A stretch of 64,000 nt of DNA from Diadema setosum. Taxonomy: Eukaryota > Echinodermata > Echinoidea > Diadematoida > Diadematidae. Position numbers and translations under genes: made by a program. Position 1 is the stretch's first letter, and each line of letters opens with the position of its first letter. Shown here piece after piece: positions 44,991 to 58,400 of this stretch. A model generated the notes under the pieces. It searched no databases, was not told the origin of the DNA, and worked only from the letters and a program-made list of their open reading frames with translations. Where the stretch lies: contig NC_092702.1 in NCBI RefSeq assembly GCF_964275005.1, forward strand, positions 32,402,726 through 32,466,725, written 5' to 3'.

Positions 44991-45064
44991 GTGGGGTGGA
45001 TATTAGAGTTTTCATATCAGATACCACAACAGTAATTGCATCTGTAATGTATCTCTATAATTCA

Positions 45065-45243
45065 TGATAATAATGGTCTCATTTACCCAGGGTAGCCTCT
45101 TTAGAGTTAGCACTGTTCTTCAAAAGGACCCTACCATTATGAGGCATTGCCAGGTATCCATTTTCACACTCGGGTCGAGAGAAAACTGTGGACCCTCTTT
45201 TAAGCAATGAGTCCTATCCACTAAGCCACAGTGTCCCCACTCG
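45065..45243 (-). mobile_element. tRNA-derived SINE, minus strand
   Basis: Read on the minus strand: CACTGTGGCTTAGTGGATAG contains a perfect polymerase III box A (TGGCTTAGTGG). About 30 bases later a degenerate box B (GGTCCACAGTTTTC) follows. A nontRNA body then includes ATGGATACCTGGCAATGCC and GAGGCTACCCTGGGTAAATG. The order is typical of marine invertebrate SINEs. Confidence 0.6.
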
Positions 45244-45313
45244 GTTTCGCAAAACATTTTGTCTGCTGAAAATTGAAGAGCATTATTATCCGCTGTGTTC
45301 TCGGAATGTCTTA

Positions 45314-45348
45314 AGTTTGTTTGTTTGTTTGTTTGTTTGTTTGTTTAG
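45314..45348 (+). repeat. (TTTG)n microsatellite
   Basis: Eight or nine TTTG units. Confidence 0.95.
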
Positions 45349-46025
45349 AATTTGGGCCAGACTTGGTCGTGCGTTAGGAGCTAGTTTAACGAACTCGTTA
45401 CATAGCGTGCGGGCGCCACCTCTCTGTAGCTTCCTAGAGCCCTAAGCATTAAGATCTACACACACTGTTTTCACATATCCTTTTCAGGGCCTTTGGACAA
45501 TGATATAACGCAAGGTTGCGGATCTGTGGTCAGTGACACAGTCATGTCAGTGGCACACGCACTTCCAATCCTAATTGATCTACCTGCCCCTTCGAATGGT
45601 TCCTTGATGTTTTGACCCTAGCCATCGTCTTTACTCATCTTTCCCCCATAAAAAACACACCTAACTTGAATTCTTGAACTTTAAATCTTGAACAGTTGTC
45701 ATCTCCTTTGCTACGATGGGAGACTAAGGTTGGATGGTGATCAAGGGAGTTATTTTACTATAGTATGTCATTTCCACTGTTTAAAGTGCCCTGCTTTATG
45801 GAGTAGAAAAACAGACCAACACGTTTTTAGTGCGTGCTATTACATGAAAAGATGCTATGTAGGTAAATATTCATGAGAAGTGTTCACGTAGATTTTGTCC
45901 TACTGACTGACGATTGCTTTCTTAGCTTGCTGACATTAGGTTTCCAGCATTTTGATGCACTAACGATACCTGCTTGAACGCCGTGGTCTGACGACAATGG
46001 AGAACCAAGGGTGGATGTTGTTCTG

Positions 46026-46043
46026 TCCCCCCCCCCCCCCCCC
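46026..46043 (+). repeat. Poly(C) run
   Basis: About seventeen C. Confidence 0.9.
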
Positions 46044-46249
46044 GCACTCTCGTCTCTGCGTCACGGGGAATAGGCGGGAAAGACTCTTTGATCGAGAGTG
46101 ATACGGTTACTTTTTGGCGTCTATGTATGGCAGAAACCTGGATTAGCCATCATTGAGAATCCACGGAGGGTTCAGGTAATTATGCACTAATCCCATCCCA
46201 TTACATCAACTTCACAGTCCTTTTTCCCCCTACTATTAATGAGAAGTGC

Positions 46250-46324
46250 AGCTTCACATCGAACAAGTAGAGGCGCGGGAAAAGGGACTTTCGAGATGAT
46301 GGATGAATTCGTCAAAATCTCCAG
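46250..46324 (+). CDS. Weak candidate internal exon
   Basis: A stretch between GAGAAGTGCAG and the strong donor CTCCAG/GTACCA is open in one frame and reads GAGKGTFEMMDEFVKIS. No neighbouring exon was found, so it may be chance. Confidence 0.18.
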
Positions 46325-48055
46325 GTACCACATACCTTTTATTACGGCCAGTAACCCGTACCAAGCCCACAAAAAACCTGTTAAGTTTCCCCGAATTCTC
46401 GCTTATTGCCCCGTGATGAACTGAGATGTGTACATGACATCCCGCTGGATGTTCTGTTAAATTGGAGATCGGTATGCCAGCTTTTACCTGTAGGTGGTGG
46501 CTAATTTTAGTAACATCGCTATGTGATGTTTTGTTATGATGTTTTACGCTGACAATGCTGGGAACGAATGACCTGAATTCTAGGTCGATGACATGATGTG
46601 CAACAATTCATCAAAGGCCAATCACTTGGTAAAAGACGACTGTATTTAATTTAAACCTTGCTAAATTTGGGTATTGTGACATCAGTATAAATACACTTTG
46701 TATTTATATTTGATATGAATATATGGTATATTACTTGTAATTATGGGTGATGTAAACACATAAATAATGTATATTTTTATATTATATAATTGTTCAGAGT
46801 GTAAGAAATTGGTATCAACCTGAACATGCGCCGTTTGTCATGTTCTTATTAAGGTGCGAAAAACAATGAAGTGTGAGTGAAGTGTGTGCGGACGTTGCTC
46901 TCAACTTTTGCTTCATTCTACATTTTATCATGATACATTGAATGAAAATGAGAAACCGAAATAGAAATCCATTTCAATCACATATAAATCATTTTTCAAT
47001 GGATTTAACGCCTTTTGGAAGCAAAATCTTCATATATTATATATACATATATACGTGTAATCCTTATGGGAATATGTTCACATGTACTTGCAATGTGCTT
47101 GACATGATAATACCCCCAACAACCTGCTTTGCTCATTGTGAAACCCATTGCCATCTCCCGTAATGAAATCCGATGCGTGAAAATTGACGGCCCCCAACCA
47201 TACACGTGACAAACAGGCTCAGCATTTTGGGCTCAATTTCTCTCTTCTACCTCTCTCTGTCAGAATTCAAGTATGTGTGCATGTACCTATATATCACCTA
47301 TGTTTTTGAAACAGTTATTGCCGTTTGCTTTCAGCAATTGAGACAATTATTCGAAAAAGACATCGTATTAATTTTTTTTTGAAGCGTGGGAAATCGATTT
47401 GGAATTTTTATGAATGTACAGATGTGCAAACACTATAACGAAAATTAGACCCAGTGCGTCTCCTTTTTTCATGCCGGAAGGGATCTATGTGTAATACAAC
47501 CAAATTCAATATCGACGCGGAAAGAAATCATCTCAAAATTACGACAGTCTTGAGAGATAATCGTTTCGCGGGGCAGTAGAAACAAGTCACTATGTAAAGA
47601 ACAAAATATACTCAGACTAATTTGATATTTGGGGAAATCGATTGAGTACAAGGCATTTAAATTTCAGAATTGCTCGGGGATGAATTTGAGAGCCTTCTTT
47701 ATAACAGCAGCAAATGTAAAGGCCATCTTCATTTCGTGCAAAAAAAAAATGACATGTACTTTTATATGAAATAGGTTTTGGTGCTAATGGGCCATGATAG
47801 CGTGTTAACTGCCGGCTGCAGTTAAGACATAATTTTGCTGTTGTTTTGCCAAGGGCGCGTGTTTTGCAGATAAGTACATTTAAACCATGTAAGAACGACA
47901 ACTTTGTTGAAGAATGAAACAATTTTATCCTCTTACTGCTCTCTCACGCTTCAGCTTGACATGTCTACCGTGTAGAGCAGTGACTTAAGATTTCACCTGA
48001 GTCAGGATCTGGGGTTAACCCCTTATACACACACACATTAGCACACACACGTATA

Positions 48056-48075
48056 TTTATCTATCTATCTATCTC

Positions 48076-48140
<65 letters not shown>

Positions 48141-48156
48141 TGTGTGTGTGTGTGTT
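48056..48156 (+). repeat. (TATC)n followed by (GT)n
   Basis: About twenty TATC units and a short GT run. Confidence 0.97.
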
Positions 48157-48276
48157 TCGGCATCAAACTGAACATTGCTTCACTGCTATAAAAGCTTTAC
48201 CAACGTTTGGCTCTTTACTGCTTCCGGTGATGGACATGTTATTTATCAGTTGATCAGTTTGAGCTTAAACTTACTT

Positions 48277-48480
48277 TTATTGCACGATGAAGAAGAGGAT
48301 AAAGAAAAAGGAAAGAAGAAAGAAGGAAAGAAAAAAGAAATACAAGAAAGAGGGAGCAGAAGAAAGCTCAGGAGGAAGAGGAATATAACAGGATAAAGAT
48401 AAGAGAAAGTATAGAAAGAAATTTGAGAATGGATAAAGATTTTGGCAAAAAAAAAAGGAGAGAGAGAGAGAGATAAAAAA
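48277..48480 (+). repeat. Purine-rich tract
   Basis: About 200 bases of A and G with few interruptions. Confidence 0.8.
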
Positions 48481-48746
48481 TATAAAAAATCTAAACTTCA
48501 TAAGCTATTCATGAGGTAAAGAGAATGCGCAGTCGGATCTAGTCAGAAATACGAGTCGATCAGTAGCTTTCATGTCACACGTTCCTCCTCCTGTGACGCC
48601 GGTGTCAGCGACACGACCAACAGCCATCGATCAGGAGTGGGACAGCGGAGCGGTAAAATGGTCCTCAGGGATAATAGGTTGGGGAGAAAGCAACGAAACA
48701 GAATGGTAGGGAGAGGGAGGGTGCATGTAGGAGGGGGTATACTTTG

Positions 48747-48776
48747 TGTGTGCGTGTGTGTGTGTGTGTGTGTGTG
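48747..48776 (+). repeat. (GT)n microsatellite
   Basis: Short uninterrupted GT repeat. A 244-codon minus-strand frame across 48570-49304 is mostly translated simple repeat. Confidence 0.9.
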
Positions 48777-49107
48777 GTAGATACAATCGAAAGGGATAAA
48801 GGAGTCGCCACATTTGGGGAGAGGGGGAGGGGTAATAGTGGGAGAATTGATAGAATATTCAGACATAAGAGCATTGATGGAAGTGTATAAAAATGTCGGA
48901 TCATTCTCCCCCGCAGCGCTTGTTCGATTAGGGCGGCCGTTCTCTTCGTACATTTGACCGTGTGGTTGGAAATAATATGTTCTGTCGCAAGACAGGTTAT
49001 GTGCTCCCTTTATCTCTCTGTCTTTGTGCATTTTGGGGTGAATTGGAGAGTAAGTGGGTGTGAGAGTGTGCGTTGCTGGTGCGCATGCGTCAAAGAAAAT
49101 AAAAGGG

Positions 49108-49200
49108 ACTGGGAAAGAGAGAGAGAGAGAAGACAGTAATGGAGAGATAGAGAGAGAGGGGGAGATAGAGAGGAGAGAGAGAGGGAGAGAAGACAAAAGA
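49108..49200 (+). repeat. (GA)n-rich tract
   Basis: Imperfect GA repeat with GGGAG interruptions. Confidence 0.9.
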
Positions 49201-50725
49201 GGGACACAGTCGGAAGGGGGTTTGCAGCTCAACAGGAGTAACATACGTTTAAAAAATAACAAAAGATACAACGAAGTACAAAGTACATGTACTACAGGTA
49301 GCAATCTTTCACATCGTTTGTCGTAACTGGAATGTGTCTATTACATTGTTGCTGTTATCAACTGGTTATATATTACGTGGTCGTGCAATGGGAAATATTT
49401 CTTAAATCACTATCAAAGATGAACTCCTGTCATTATACTAAAATAGTGTCTGCTCCGTCAGGATATAAGTCAGGGGTTGGACCGATTTTAGCGGTACGAA
49501 TATAAGTTGTCACATTGAAAACTTACACAATATTTATCTCGGTATCAGCTGGTTGTGATGACATAGGAAGTACACGAAAGATATATAATGATCCACCCTA
49601 AGCCGTAGACATGCAGAAAAAAAGGGGGTGGAAAATGGCAGGTTCCAATTAAGCATAGACGCTTCGCAGGGGGTACTTTTGTCAACGAGCCATTTACCAC
49701 GTGAACCAATAGTTACGCGATCACCGCTCCGCACATGCGTGATGAGCCTCTCGAGAATGGAGAAAAAATGCAAGACGTGCATCAACATGTGTTGTTTTCG
49801 TCGTCAAATCCCTTAGATTCCACCACTTTGGGTGCGTTTATCTTTAAATTTTTTTTATAATAATAATCTGATTAAAAGTCCCCATTCAAAACGTTTTGAG
49901 ACATTTTGCAGCGGTAGATAAAACGCGGTTGCGTTTTCATTCGTGGTTAGAAACGTTGATGTGAAAAGCGTGTGATCTACAGTAGATAATGTATACAGAT
50001 AAACCGAAAGCCGTCTTGAAACGTGTTTATATCGCACACCTAGACATTGATAGATACTTCTTGGATGGAACGGCGCAAAGTAGTAACAACTCCCGCATCA
50101 TAATTACATTTTTTTAAGGGAATGCGCAGCATCAAACCACGTTCCTATATACGCCTTTCGAAAAGCGTTTTCGGAAATGTGGTTCTCATCTTTAGAGTTA
50201 AATAAACGAGGTATGAAAAAACAAAACAAACAAGACCAAACAAAGCAACGTAGGAACAAAGGCGTGTCCTGTGGATGAGTGGGAGGGACCGATAGGCAAC
50301 AGGTGAATGTCCTATTGTCCTTTCTCTTTCTCTTCCCCCTTCCCTTCCTCCCCCACCCCCATTGTCATGTTACGTTGATATTCCCTGAGCTTAAGTTTAA
50401 TTCAATCAGTAGTCCTACCATAGCCGTACACCATAGCCATTTTCAAGCTAGTGTAGAAAGACCAATCTTCTTCATACTTGAAATATCTGATTAGAATTTG
50501 ACCATATCTGGTTTAATACTAGACCGATTTGTTCCTTTTCTCATGTAACATAGGGCGGCGTGAAATTATGCAAATATAATAGATCGGTAAGTTTGTCGGA
50601 TTTTCTCTGAAATCTTGTCTTCTCTACTGTCCGCTCCAAAATTACATTATCTTGATAGCATTATACAATTTCTATCATTCTCTCTCTCTCCTTCTCTTTC
50701 TCATGCGTCTTTTCTTCTTTTATTT

Positions 50726-50878
50726 GTAGTTTTCTTCTTATTCTACTTCAATCCTCCATACATGATATTTGTTCCTATTGCTATTTTCTGTATTTCTTTC
50801 GGACGTCACACCTTCTGTGAACCAGCCAACATTTCATCAAATCTGGACAATTGTTCAGAGTTTGATATAGAGAATTAA
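50726..50878 (+). CDS. Weak candidate terminal exon
   Basis: After the pyrimidine-rich acceptor CTTCTTTTATTTGTAG, an open frame encodes a hydrophobic segment (NPPYMIFVPIAIFCISF) followed by a polar tail with two cysteines (RHTFCEPANISSNLDNC) and a TAA. It resembles a membrane segment with a short tail, but no upstream exon was found. Confidence 0.2.
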   Translation, partial: VVFFLFYFNPPYMIFVPIAIFCISFGRHTFCEPANISSNLDNCSEFDIEN

Positions 50879-52707
50879 CCCCCACAAAAAAACAACAACA
50901 AAAAACAGAAACCTTTGATCCGTGCATTCTTCTTGGTAAAGACCCAGTCTTGTGGAAAATTACTAATTTTCAGTGATAGACATTGAACTAAAAGTATTTT
51001 CTTCTGTAGACTGGTAGGCCTATATTACTGAGAAGTTATCAGCTGGAATAACACGGACAGGTGTGACAAAAACAAAAAACAAACAAAAAAAGAATCCATA
51101 CCTGTAGGTACACATGCACACATTCGCACATATGAACAGGCATATTCACATACTCTAGTAGACATAACGAATACAGAAATATACGATACATGCATCTACT
51201 ATAGGTATAGTAGTGCATACGTATATGTAAGTACATATAAAAATGAGCAAACATACAATCGCATATAATCAATAAAAATCACATGGCTACGTTGTCATAA
51301 TCTCTTGCGATTACACATTTCTCCAATAACAATCGCCATGGCTTCTCAATGCAAGTCAGTCTTATACAGGTCGTATCATGCGTCACAAGTGTGGCTAAAC
51401 TACGAATCTTTGCAGCTGGATAAGAAAAAAAAAATATCAACGGACCAGCTGAAGCCATCGAGATCATCAAAAATGTGTAGAATATAATTTCATGCCTAGA
51501 TCAGACGTACATAGCGTGCAGCGAATTGCGAATTGTATAAAGACAGATGCGTGGTCAAAAATAGAAGCAGTGGATACAACACACAAAACTGCCATGGGAA
51601 GCTCAATCTGCATTACCGGTAGATTGGTTTGTCCTATGCATCGTATTAAATTTATGTCATGTCAATAGCATTCATTAGCTTAAAATCGATTCATTTTTAT
51701 GCTTGTGCAAATCGAAGCTGTGCGAATTAAACACACTGTACTGCTGTATGAATTTACAAAGCCTCAAAACCTCTCCACGTTGTTGTTAAATGAACACCGC
51801 CCGTAAATAGTGCAATTTTGAATAAATACATCTATTTACCTCTACTATCATACACTGCACTGTGCAGTTAAATGATAGGTCAACGCGGCCTGTATGTATA
51901 ATCATCATTATATCCAAAAGGACAAAATGTGAAGTAGACATTCTGAATTGACGAAAAATGTCAGGGGCACGAATTGCTCCACTCAGTGTTTCCAAAGTGC
52001 TTCCAACCCAGCACTCCCGGGGGGCCAGCGGGGGCGAGATCCCTGCGATAACATGGGCTGGTGCTGACCCATTGTTTGAGTATATCACGATCTTCGCTCT
52101 CCCTCGAGATTCAATTATGGCTGATGAAGCTACTACGGAGGAATATGGGTTTTGATATACATCCTTTATGCCACTCGCTAGTAAAAATAGACCACAGCTT
52201 CCAGGAACATTCTGATGATAGTCATCTCCTTAATTCATTTCTATTGCTCTTTTTTTGTTCGCATCGATGTTTAATTGAAGCAGTGAATTCATTCAGAAAT
52301 TTTCACCTGCTCGCAGGCATGGAGACGTGACGGTGTCTCGATACAAACGTATCTGCGCTTGAACGCGTGTCTGTATGTGTATGTCTAAAATATGTATAAT
52401 GTATGTTAACAATACGTGTGTATGTGCCGTACGGTGTGCTTGTACACGCATGGTTGTGATGTATGTGTGTTTGGCTGTATATGCGATATGTTATGTGAAT
52501 GTATATTTCGAAAAATGTGTGTCCCTTTATACTGACTTGGAGTTATTCGTTTGTTATTCAACTTCTACTACTGCCCAGAAAACCTCATAATGAATAAAAA
52601 TGATAATGAGCTTAAGAAATACAATGACCTGGAACCGATTTTACTTATTTTCTCTCCCGGGTTGTGAATTGTCTACTTTCTGGGCCTACATAAATGGTAT
52701 AGACGCA

Positions 52708-52709
<2 letters not shown>

Positions 52710-52788
<79 letters not shown>
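52710..52788 (+). repeat. (CA)39 microsatellite
   Basis: Uninterrupted CA repeat. Confidence 0.97.
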
Positions 52789-52791
<3 letters not shown>

Positions 52792-52884
52792 CGACATCAG
52801 TAAACGAAACTATCTTCCTCAAAAAAAGATGCGTTTCTATGGGATACATGTTACATGAAATTAAGTACTATTTTGACGTGTATA

Positions 52885-52950
52885 CTTGTGATGTTCATGT
52901 ATATTGTTTGGAAATTGAAAAAATGAACGAAAATGAATGAAACTTTATCA
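52885..52950 (+). mobile_element. LINE-type 3' end, second copy of the family at 28380-28460
   Basis: CATGTATATTGTTTGGAAAT and a following A-rich stretch match the element near 28.4 kb, ending in GAATGAAAC. The tail is more diverged. Confidence 0.45.
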
Positions 52951-54463
52951 TTAGGCGAATTTGAAAAAAGAAAGAAAGAAAGAAAGATGGGCTACTTTAG
53001 ATAATATCGTTAGCATTTATATGGTCAAAACACCATTCACAAGCGACTTTCCACTAAAGACACCACTTCCGTTATTAACCTCATATACAAATGGGATTAT
53101 TTCGATATCATATGATTTCACTTGATTTTGTCCTGAGTTTCGTCCAAGCATAATGATTAGATAGTAAGTGTAATCTTAAAAACTAAATAGGAATTGAATT
53201 AAATTGATTTGAGTTATATCTTTTATCACGTACACATGAACAATATTATTTATATACAAATAAGGGGAAAATAATATCTCGACTAAGACGGCGGTCTTAA
53301 CACAAGAAAGGAGGAAATCTTCTCGACTGGTTCAAGCTAGGGATTTACCCATGTATTTTCGAAAGGTACTGTATGGTAACTGCGCAGAAGATATCTGTTC
53401 ATGTGTGTGCTTGACATTGTTTGTGTTTTGAGAGCGTCATAATATGTGTGTCAATGGGGATCAAGGAGACCCTTTTCGTATTTCCTCCACATCACGCGAA
53501 AGAGCGTGACCTGCTGATCGAATCTCAATAACTCCACTTCGCGCGTCACGGTGTAAGGTCCCTCAACAACACGAGACGCACCAGCGGGACACCGGATAGG
53601 AGGCGTCACTGCACCTTTAAGGGTACATTTCCGCCTTCGTAGGAAAAAGGGGCCTTTAATTGTCAAATGCGATTCTCGGTTTCGATAACGTATCTCGCTA
53701 CGGCGCTTCGAAATTAGCAGGTGCTGGGGTAGGACGGTAAGAGAGTTCCCTGGTAGAAAAACTCTGCAGGGAATCAACGCCGCAACCTTGAAATTATCAA
53801 ATGCGCCCGTTCGGGTTTGGACAATTTTCTCTATTGGCCAAGCAAAGAGGTTTTCTACCTTTTCTAGATCCCATGGGTAGAATCTGGTTCAGATTTCGGT
53901 CTCAGTTTGTCATCGCTTTCTTCCTCTTTCTCACCCTTTTTTGAAAGCTCCCCGAAGCATCTTGCTGTTCCCTTAAGGCACACACAAAAAAGGTCGGTGT
54001 TTTCCTTAGTTTTTATTGGCGCGCGCAAAATAAAACAACAAAACAAACCAGAGTGGACCTAATCAGGTAAGTCAGGGGCCCGGAGGATATAGAACGCGCA
54101 AGCCTTGGAAGGAGAGTCAGTGGGAGACATTTTGTGATGTATCAAGTGAACACTTGAATTCGATTCATCCGTGATTTCTGTGCGCAAACATACTACGTTG
54201 TGGTTTGAATATATTCTTTTGGCCATTTACGTATTCTTTGCACCTAAAGTACAGCGAGTATAGACCTATAGTTATCATAAACTTGTCTGATCTGCCCAAG
54301 TGTTCCGTGAGGAGGTGGATTGCTCGAAATGCTTCTTTTATCCCGATGGCCGGGCGCACTATTATTCTCGATTCCGGCTTTAAAAGTAATTAGATTGAGA
54401 ATTCATTGTACATGTACTGGTGCAAATAGTATGTGTGGGGAAGAGCCATGCGGGAGGTATAAG

Positions 54464-54489
54464 TTTTTTTTTTTTTTTTTGGGGGGGGG
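54464..54489 (+). repeat. Poly(T)-poly(G) junction
   Basis: About seventeen T followed by nine G. Confidence 0.9.
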
Positions 54490-54565
54490 ATATAGTGGCA
54501 AAAAGACTTTACAAGTACTTATATAATTATGTACGAATCCCGGTAAGCCATGTACACATTTAGGT

Positions 54566-54689
54566 CAGCCTTAACTCTCTCCTGGCGCTTACGTAAGAAA
54601 AAGACCCGTCTCATTTTTCACAAACAGCCTTGACTCTATCCTGTCGCTTGAGAAGAAGAAAAAAAAATAGACCCGTCTATTTTTTTTTT
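54566..54689 (+). repeat. Tandem duplication, about 59 bp
   Basis: CAGCCTTxACTCTxTCCTGxCGCTT through AGACCCGTCTxxTTTTT occurs twice, starting near 54566 and 54625. Confidence 0.8.
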
Positions 54690-54995
54690 CTGGTTCCCTC
54701 TTGTCACAAAATGAACATCGACAACTTACATGGGATTGGAATCCCGGTCAAATCAACAAACTCAGGTCAAATGCTGGCACACGGTAAGATGACCGTTTAT
54801 CATAATTTGAACACTTCATTTCGAGGTCCTGTTTGTTAGGAACGTTGCATAGCTAATTGCATTCATTCGTCACACCGAATGCGTCTGACTCCCCGCCCCA
54901 CTTGAACTGGATCATCTTGTGGCTGTGTGAGTCTCAAGCGCGGTAATGATCGTTTCGAGTTACGGTGTTATGATATCACAGCTAACGGTAACCTG

Positions 54996-55063
54996 CGCTT
55001 TGCGTTCGGTAGTCTTTCAAACTGTCTTCCGCTTTGCGTTCGGTGGTCTTTCAAATTGTCTTC
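54996..55063 (+). repeat. Tandem duplication, 34 bp
   Basis: CGCTTTGCGTTCGGTxGTC through CTGTCTTC is present twice with two differences. Confidence 0.85.
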
Positions 55064-55392
55064 TCTAGACTGGCTTATTTTGTTCTACAACTTTATGTAT
55101 GAATATATCTGTCCTGTGTGTTGACCTTATTGCCGTGTTTCAAAAAATGTGAAGGAGGAGAAAACATGGACAAGGAGAAGAAGAATCAAAAGAGATGGAA
55201 GAATACAATTGTATAGAGATAGAAGTTAAGGAAAAAAGTTTTGTTAACTTAAAAAATCTCTTGTTCGTCTAAGAAATACATTGTATAAAACGCATTGCTG
55301 TCATTACCTCTGCAAAAACGCTGATCTTACAGAAGCGACGTGAATGCGGCTTTTCGAGATCCAACAAAAATCATGTGCATATCCACTCTCTG

Positions 55393-55414
55393 CCCCCCCC
55401 CCCAAAAAAAAAAA
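55393..55414 (+). repeat. Poly(C)-poly(A) junction
   Basis: Eleven C followed by eleven A. Confidence 0.9.
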
Positions 55415-58400
55415 TACAAAAGAAGAATGAAGTAAGATCCAGTCATGATGGTGGCAACGATAACGATATATGGTGTAAAAAGATTGTGTTTTTTTTCTGG
55501 ACGTAGTTGATCTTTGCATGAATAGGAGCCAGACCAGAAGGTTTTGTTATTTGTACAAGACAAGACTTAAATAACCGGTTAAGAGATGTGTGCTGATATA
55601 ATTTTTTTTTTTAAAATCTTCGTTAGATGTAAACATGTAGAGTTCTACTTAGACTTCTTATAAAGATGGACAAGAATGGGAAGACAAAAAAGTCCCAGGG
55701 CGGATGTATATTGCTTCTTGATTTATCCTGCCAGTGAAAAAGTTGGGAAATGATTTCATCGTACCCTGTATCACTCGTGCGCGAGTTATCATATTATTCC
55801 GCGGGTAGAAATCAATGCGATGGAGCCAACTTTGTTACTATCTAAAGGACGTAACGAAGAAGATAAACCTCTATCTACAGTTCGGCAAGGTCAAACGATG
55901 CACCAAATAGACTGTTCTAGAAAACACTTTGGGCAATATTCTTGCCAAATCAGATATGAAATTAGCGATGGGATTTGTACAGCATTTACATGGATAGGAA
56001 TCGTTAGTTTTAACTCTTGCATTATGAGAGAGAAGAGACACCGAAAATGAAATACTTGTTCTGAATGCATACCAAACTCCAGTGAGGAAATGGTTGATAC
56101 ATAGTAGAGACTCACAGAAACGGAGATATTCGTTTGGTGTATTCAGATCTAGTAAAACAAAAGCAATTCGAAGCAAACAGAGAAAAAAACATCAATTGAT
56201 ATTCTTAAGCGATGAAGAATATGCTTTGTCGGTAACATTATGCACATCGAAGTGTTTATCATAATTAGTTAGAATCATTTTTTGTTACATTTCATTTATA
56301 AATTTTTCTTATCAGCGTCATGGAAAAGCGAAATACCCATTCAAAGGAAGCTGCCAAACTAATAGTTAAGGGAAAGTACGGGGGAAATCAAAGGTCCCTG
56401 AAATTTTAGATCGGAGCATTTGAATTACACTTCAAAAATCTAGGACTGTTTCATGACTTGCACCAAAGATAGTCGCAAATATTTCATAATGTTTTGATTT
56501 TTAAATTTAAGTATTTATTTATGGCATTTTCTCGAACTCATCTTAGGATTGAATTGTGTATAACAACAGTACAGCCCCCATGAATTAACCTCTGTGATTC
56601 TTATCCCAAGAAATCTTTGTGTATTTCTCAGGAGCAATTCATTATTATGATATCATAGTAAATAGGTCACGTATAGTATGAGTTGTGATTGGTTAGACTG
56701 CATCGCGTGATCGTCTTGCAGTTCTGTTTCAAATGTAACGGTTCTGGGGATAATTTGTATTTCTCGTTCCATAATCCAGTATAGTACATGACAGAGTATG
56801 TACTTTTTGCTTAATAGTCTTTATCATTGTTTGTAATGTCAGTCAGAGGCGTGTTTTTTTTTTTCGTCAGCATTATCTATTCTTATCGCCGTTACGACCA
56901 TCCAAACACAATCAGTATTAACAAGGTGAATGATCCACATTTTTGGGAGAAATGAAACTGAATTTCGTTGTACCTAGCGAGAAGCCTTCCGTGAGCGAAT
57001 GCTTGTTGCTGTAGATGAGCATTACCAAACCCGTCGCCGTCATGTTATTGTTTGCAGTCAATTTCATTCCAAACAATTCTTTCTATACCTCTGTTAATCC
57101 CTTTCTTTCCCTGTCTACACCCCTCACTCTTTAGTTCTTAGCTGAAATGGGTATACAGCATTGTTATTCATGAGAAGGAAAAGGTAATAAGACGGTTTAT
57201 AGCAGGAGCGATGGAAATAATTTGGGTTAAATTCATGAAGATTGTGGTACTATTGGAGAATTGAATAATCTCGTTGGATCTTGGCGTGTCAAGGTCTTTT
57301 GCTATGAAATAAAGAAACAAAACAACGACAACACAATGACAGAAAATGATGACGAAAATGATGACCCAACAAAAAAAAAAAACAACAACTGAGGATAACA
57401 TAAATAGGTCATGGGATGAATTTTCATATATCTGTGAATGAGAGCATCTCTTGCGTTCGTCACTTCTGTTGATTTTTACATCTCTTTGGGGGATTCTTCT
57501 TGGCGAGGTCGGTATGTAGTAACCAAATTTCGCATTTTGCACGGACCAGGTTTGAGGCATATTTCATTGTCATTCTCCAGATGAAGTTGGGGAAAAACAG
57601 AAAATGTTTTTAACCTTATGAATTAAACATAAACAGAATATTCTCTGTGGAAACGTTGGCCTGCAAACACCGAATCGGACCAACTTATCCATTATGCTGC
57701 ACATCCCCATCCCCCAACACACACACACCTGAAACCAGTACTGACGTAAAGTAAAGAAGGAAATATCACGATCAGGTCGAATATGGAGGCGTAATACGTA
57801 AAAGTGAAGGAAGAATTCTTCACCTACTAATTGAGCCTTCGTCCGGTTCAAATCTAATTTCATAATTTAACCTAATTATTGCTAATCATGTTGATTTCAT
57901 GCCACTTTCATGCTTGAGAGATGGTAAATGCGATTACTCAGTTGTCATCAATACTCATTACCAACCCATACGGTTGGAGCAGCGGGGCAAGTTATTTCGC
58001 GGATCTGGAGGTTACTTACTCCATCTGCTTATCCTTCGAAGGCTAGAATTTCCCATTACTTGAAAGGTGTTAAGACTTAAACAAGCCATCGATAAGCAAT
58101 CAATCAAATGTACTCACTAACATTAATATCTGCATAATCTGCACAAATGTCTTTATGCTGCAAAACGGAGTAAAGTACCAAGTTCACTCTCCATGAAGGA
58201 GAAGAGCCTATGGGCAAATGATAATAGGATGGTAACACGCTAATGCTTGCTCTTACACTGAAAAATGGAAAGAAAGAAGGAAAGACAGAAGGATGAAGAA
58301 TGGAAAGAAATGACAAAAAAGAAAGGAAAGAAAAAGAAGGAAAGATGAGCACAGAAAGAAAGAAAGATGACGTAGGAAATAAACATAAGTAATATGAAAT

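Noticed and set aside
48570-49304. 244-codon minus-strand open frame
   Set aside because: Mostly translation of GT, GA and purine-rich repeats.
51958-52155. 65-codon plus-strand frame with MADEATTEEYGF end
   Set aside because: GC-rich and suggestive, but no donor. The CAGTGTTTCCAAAG phrase hints at a transposon end instead.
53451-53777. 108-codon minus-strand frame in a GC-richer block
   Set aside because: No domain, no splice sites, and no match to any protein family that I recognise.
58104-58256. Minus-strand exon-like stretch (SISVLPSYYHLPIGSSPSW)
   Set aside because: Its acceptor tract is part of a long purine/pyrimidine repeat and no partner exon fits.
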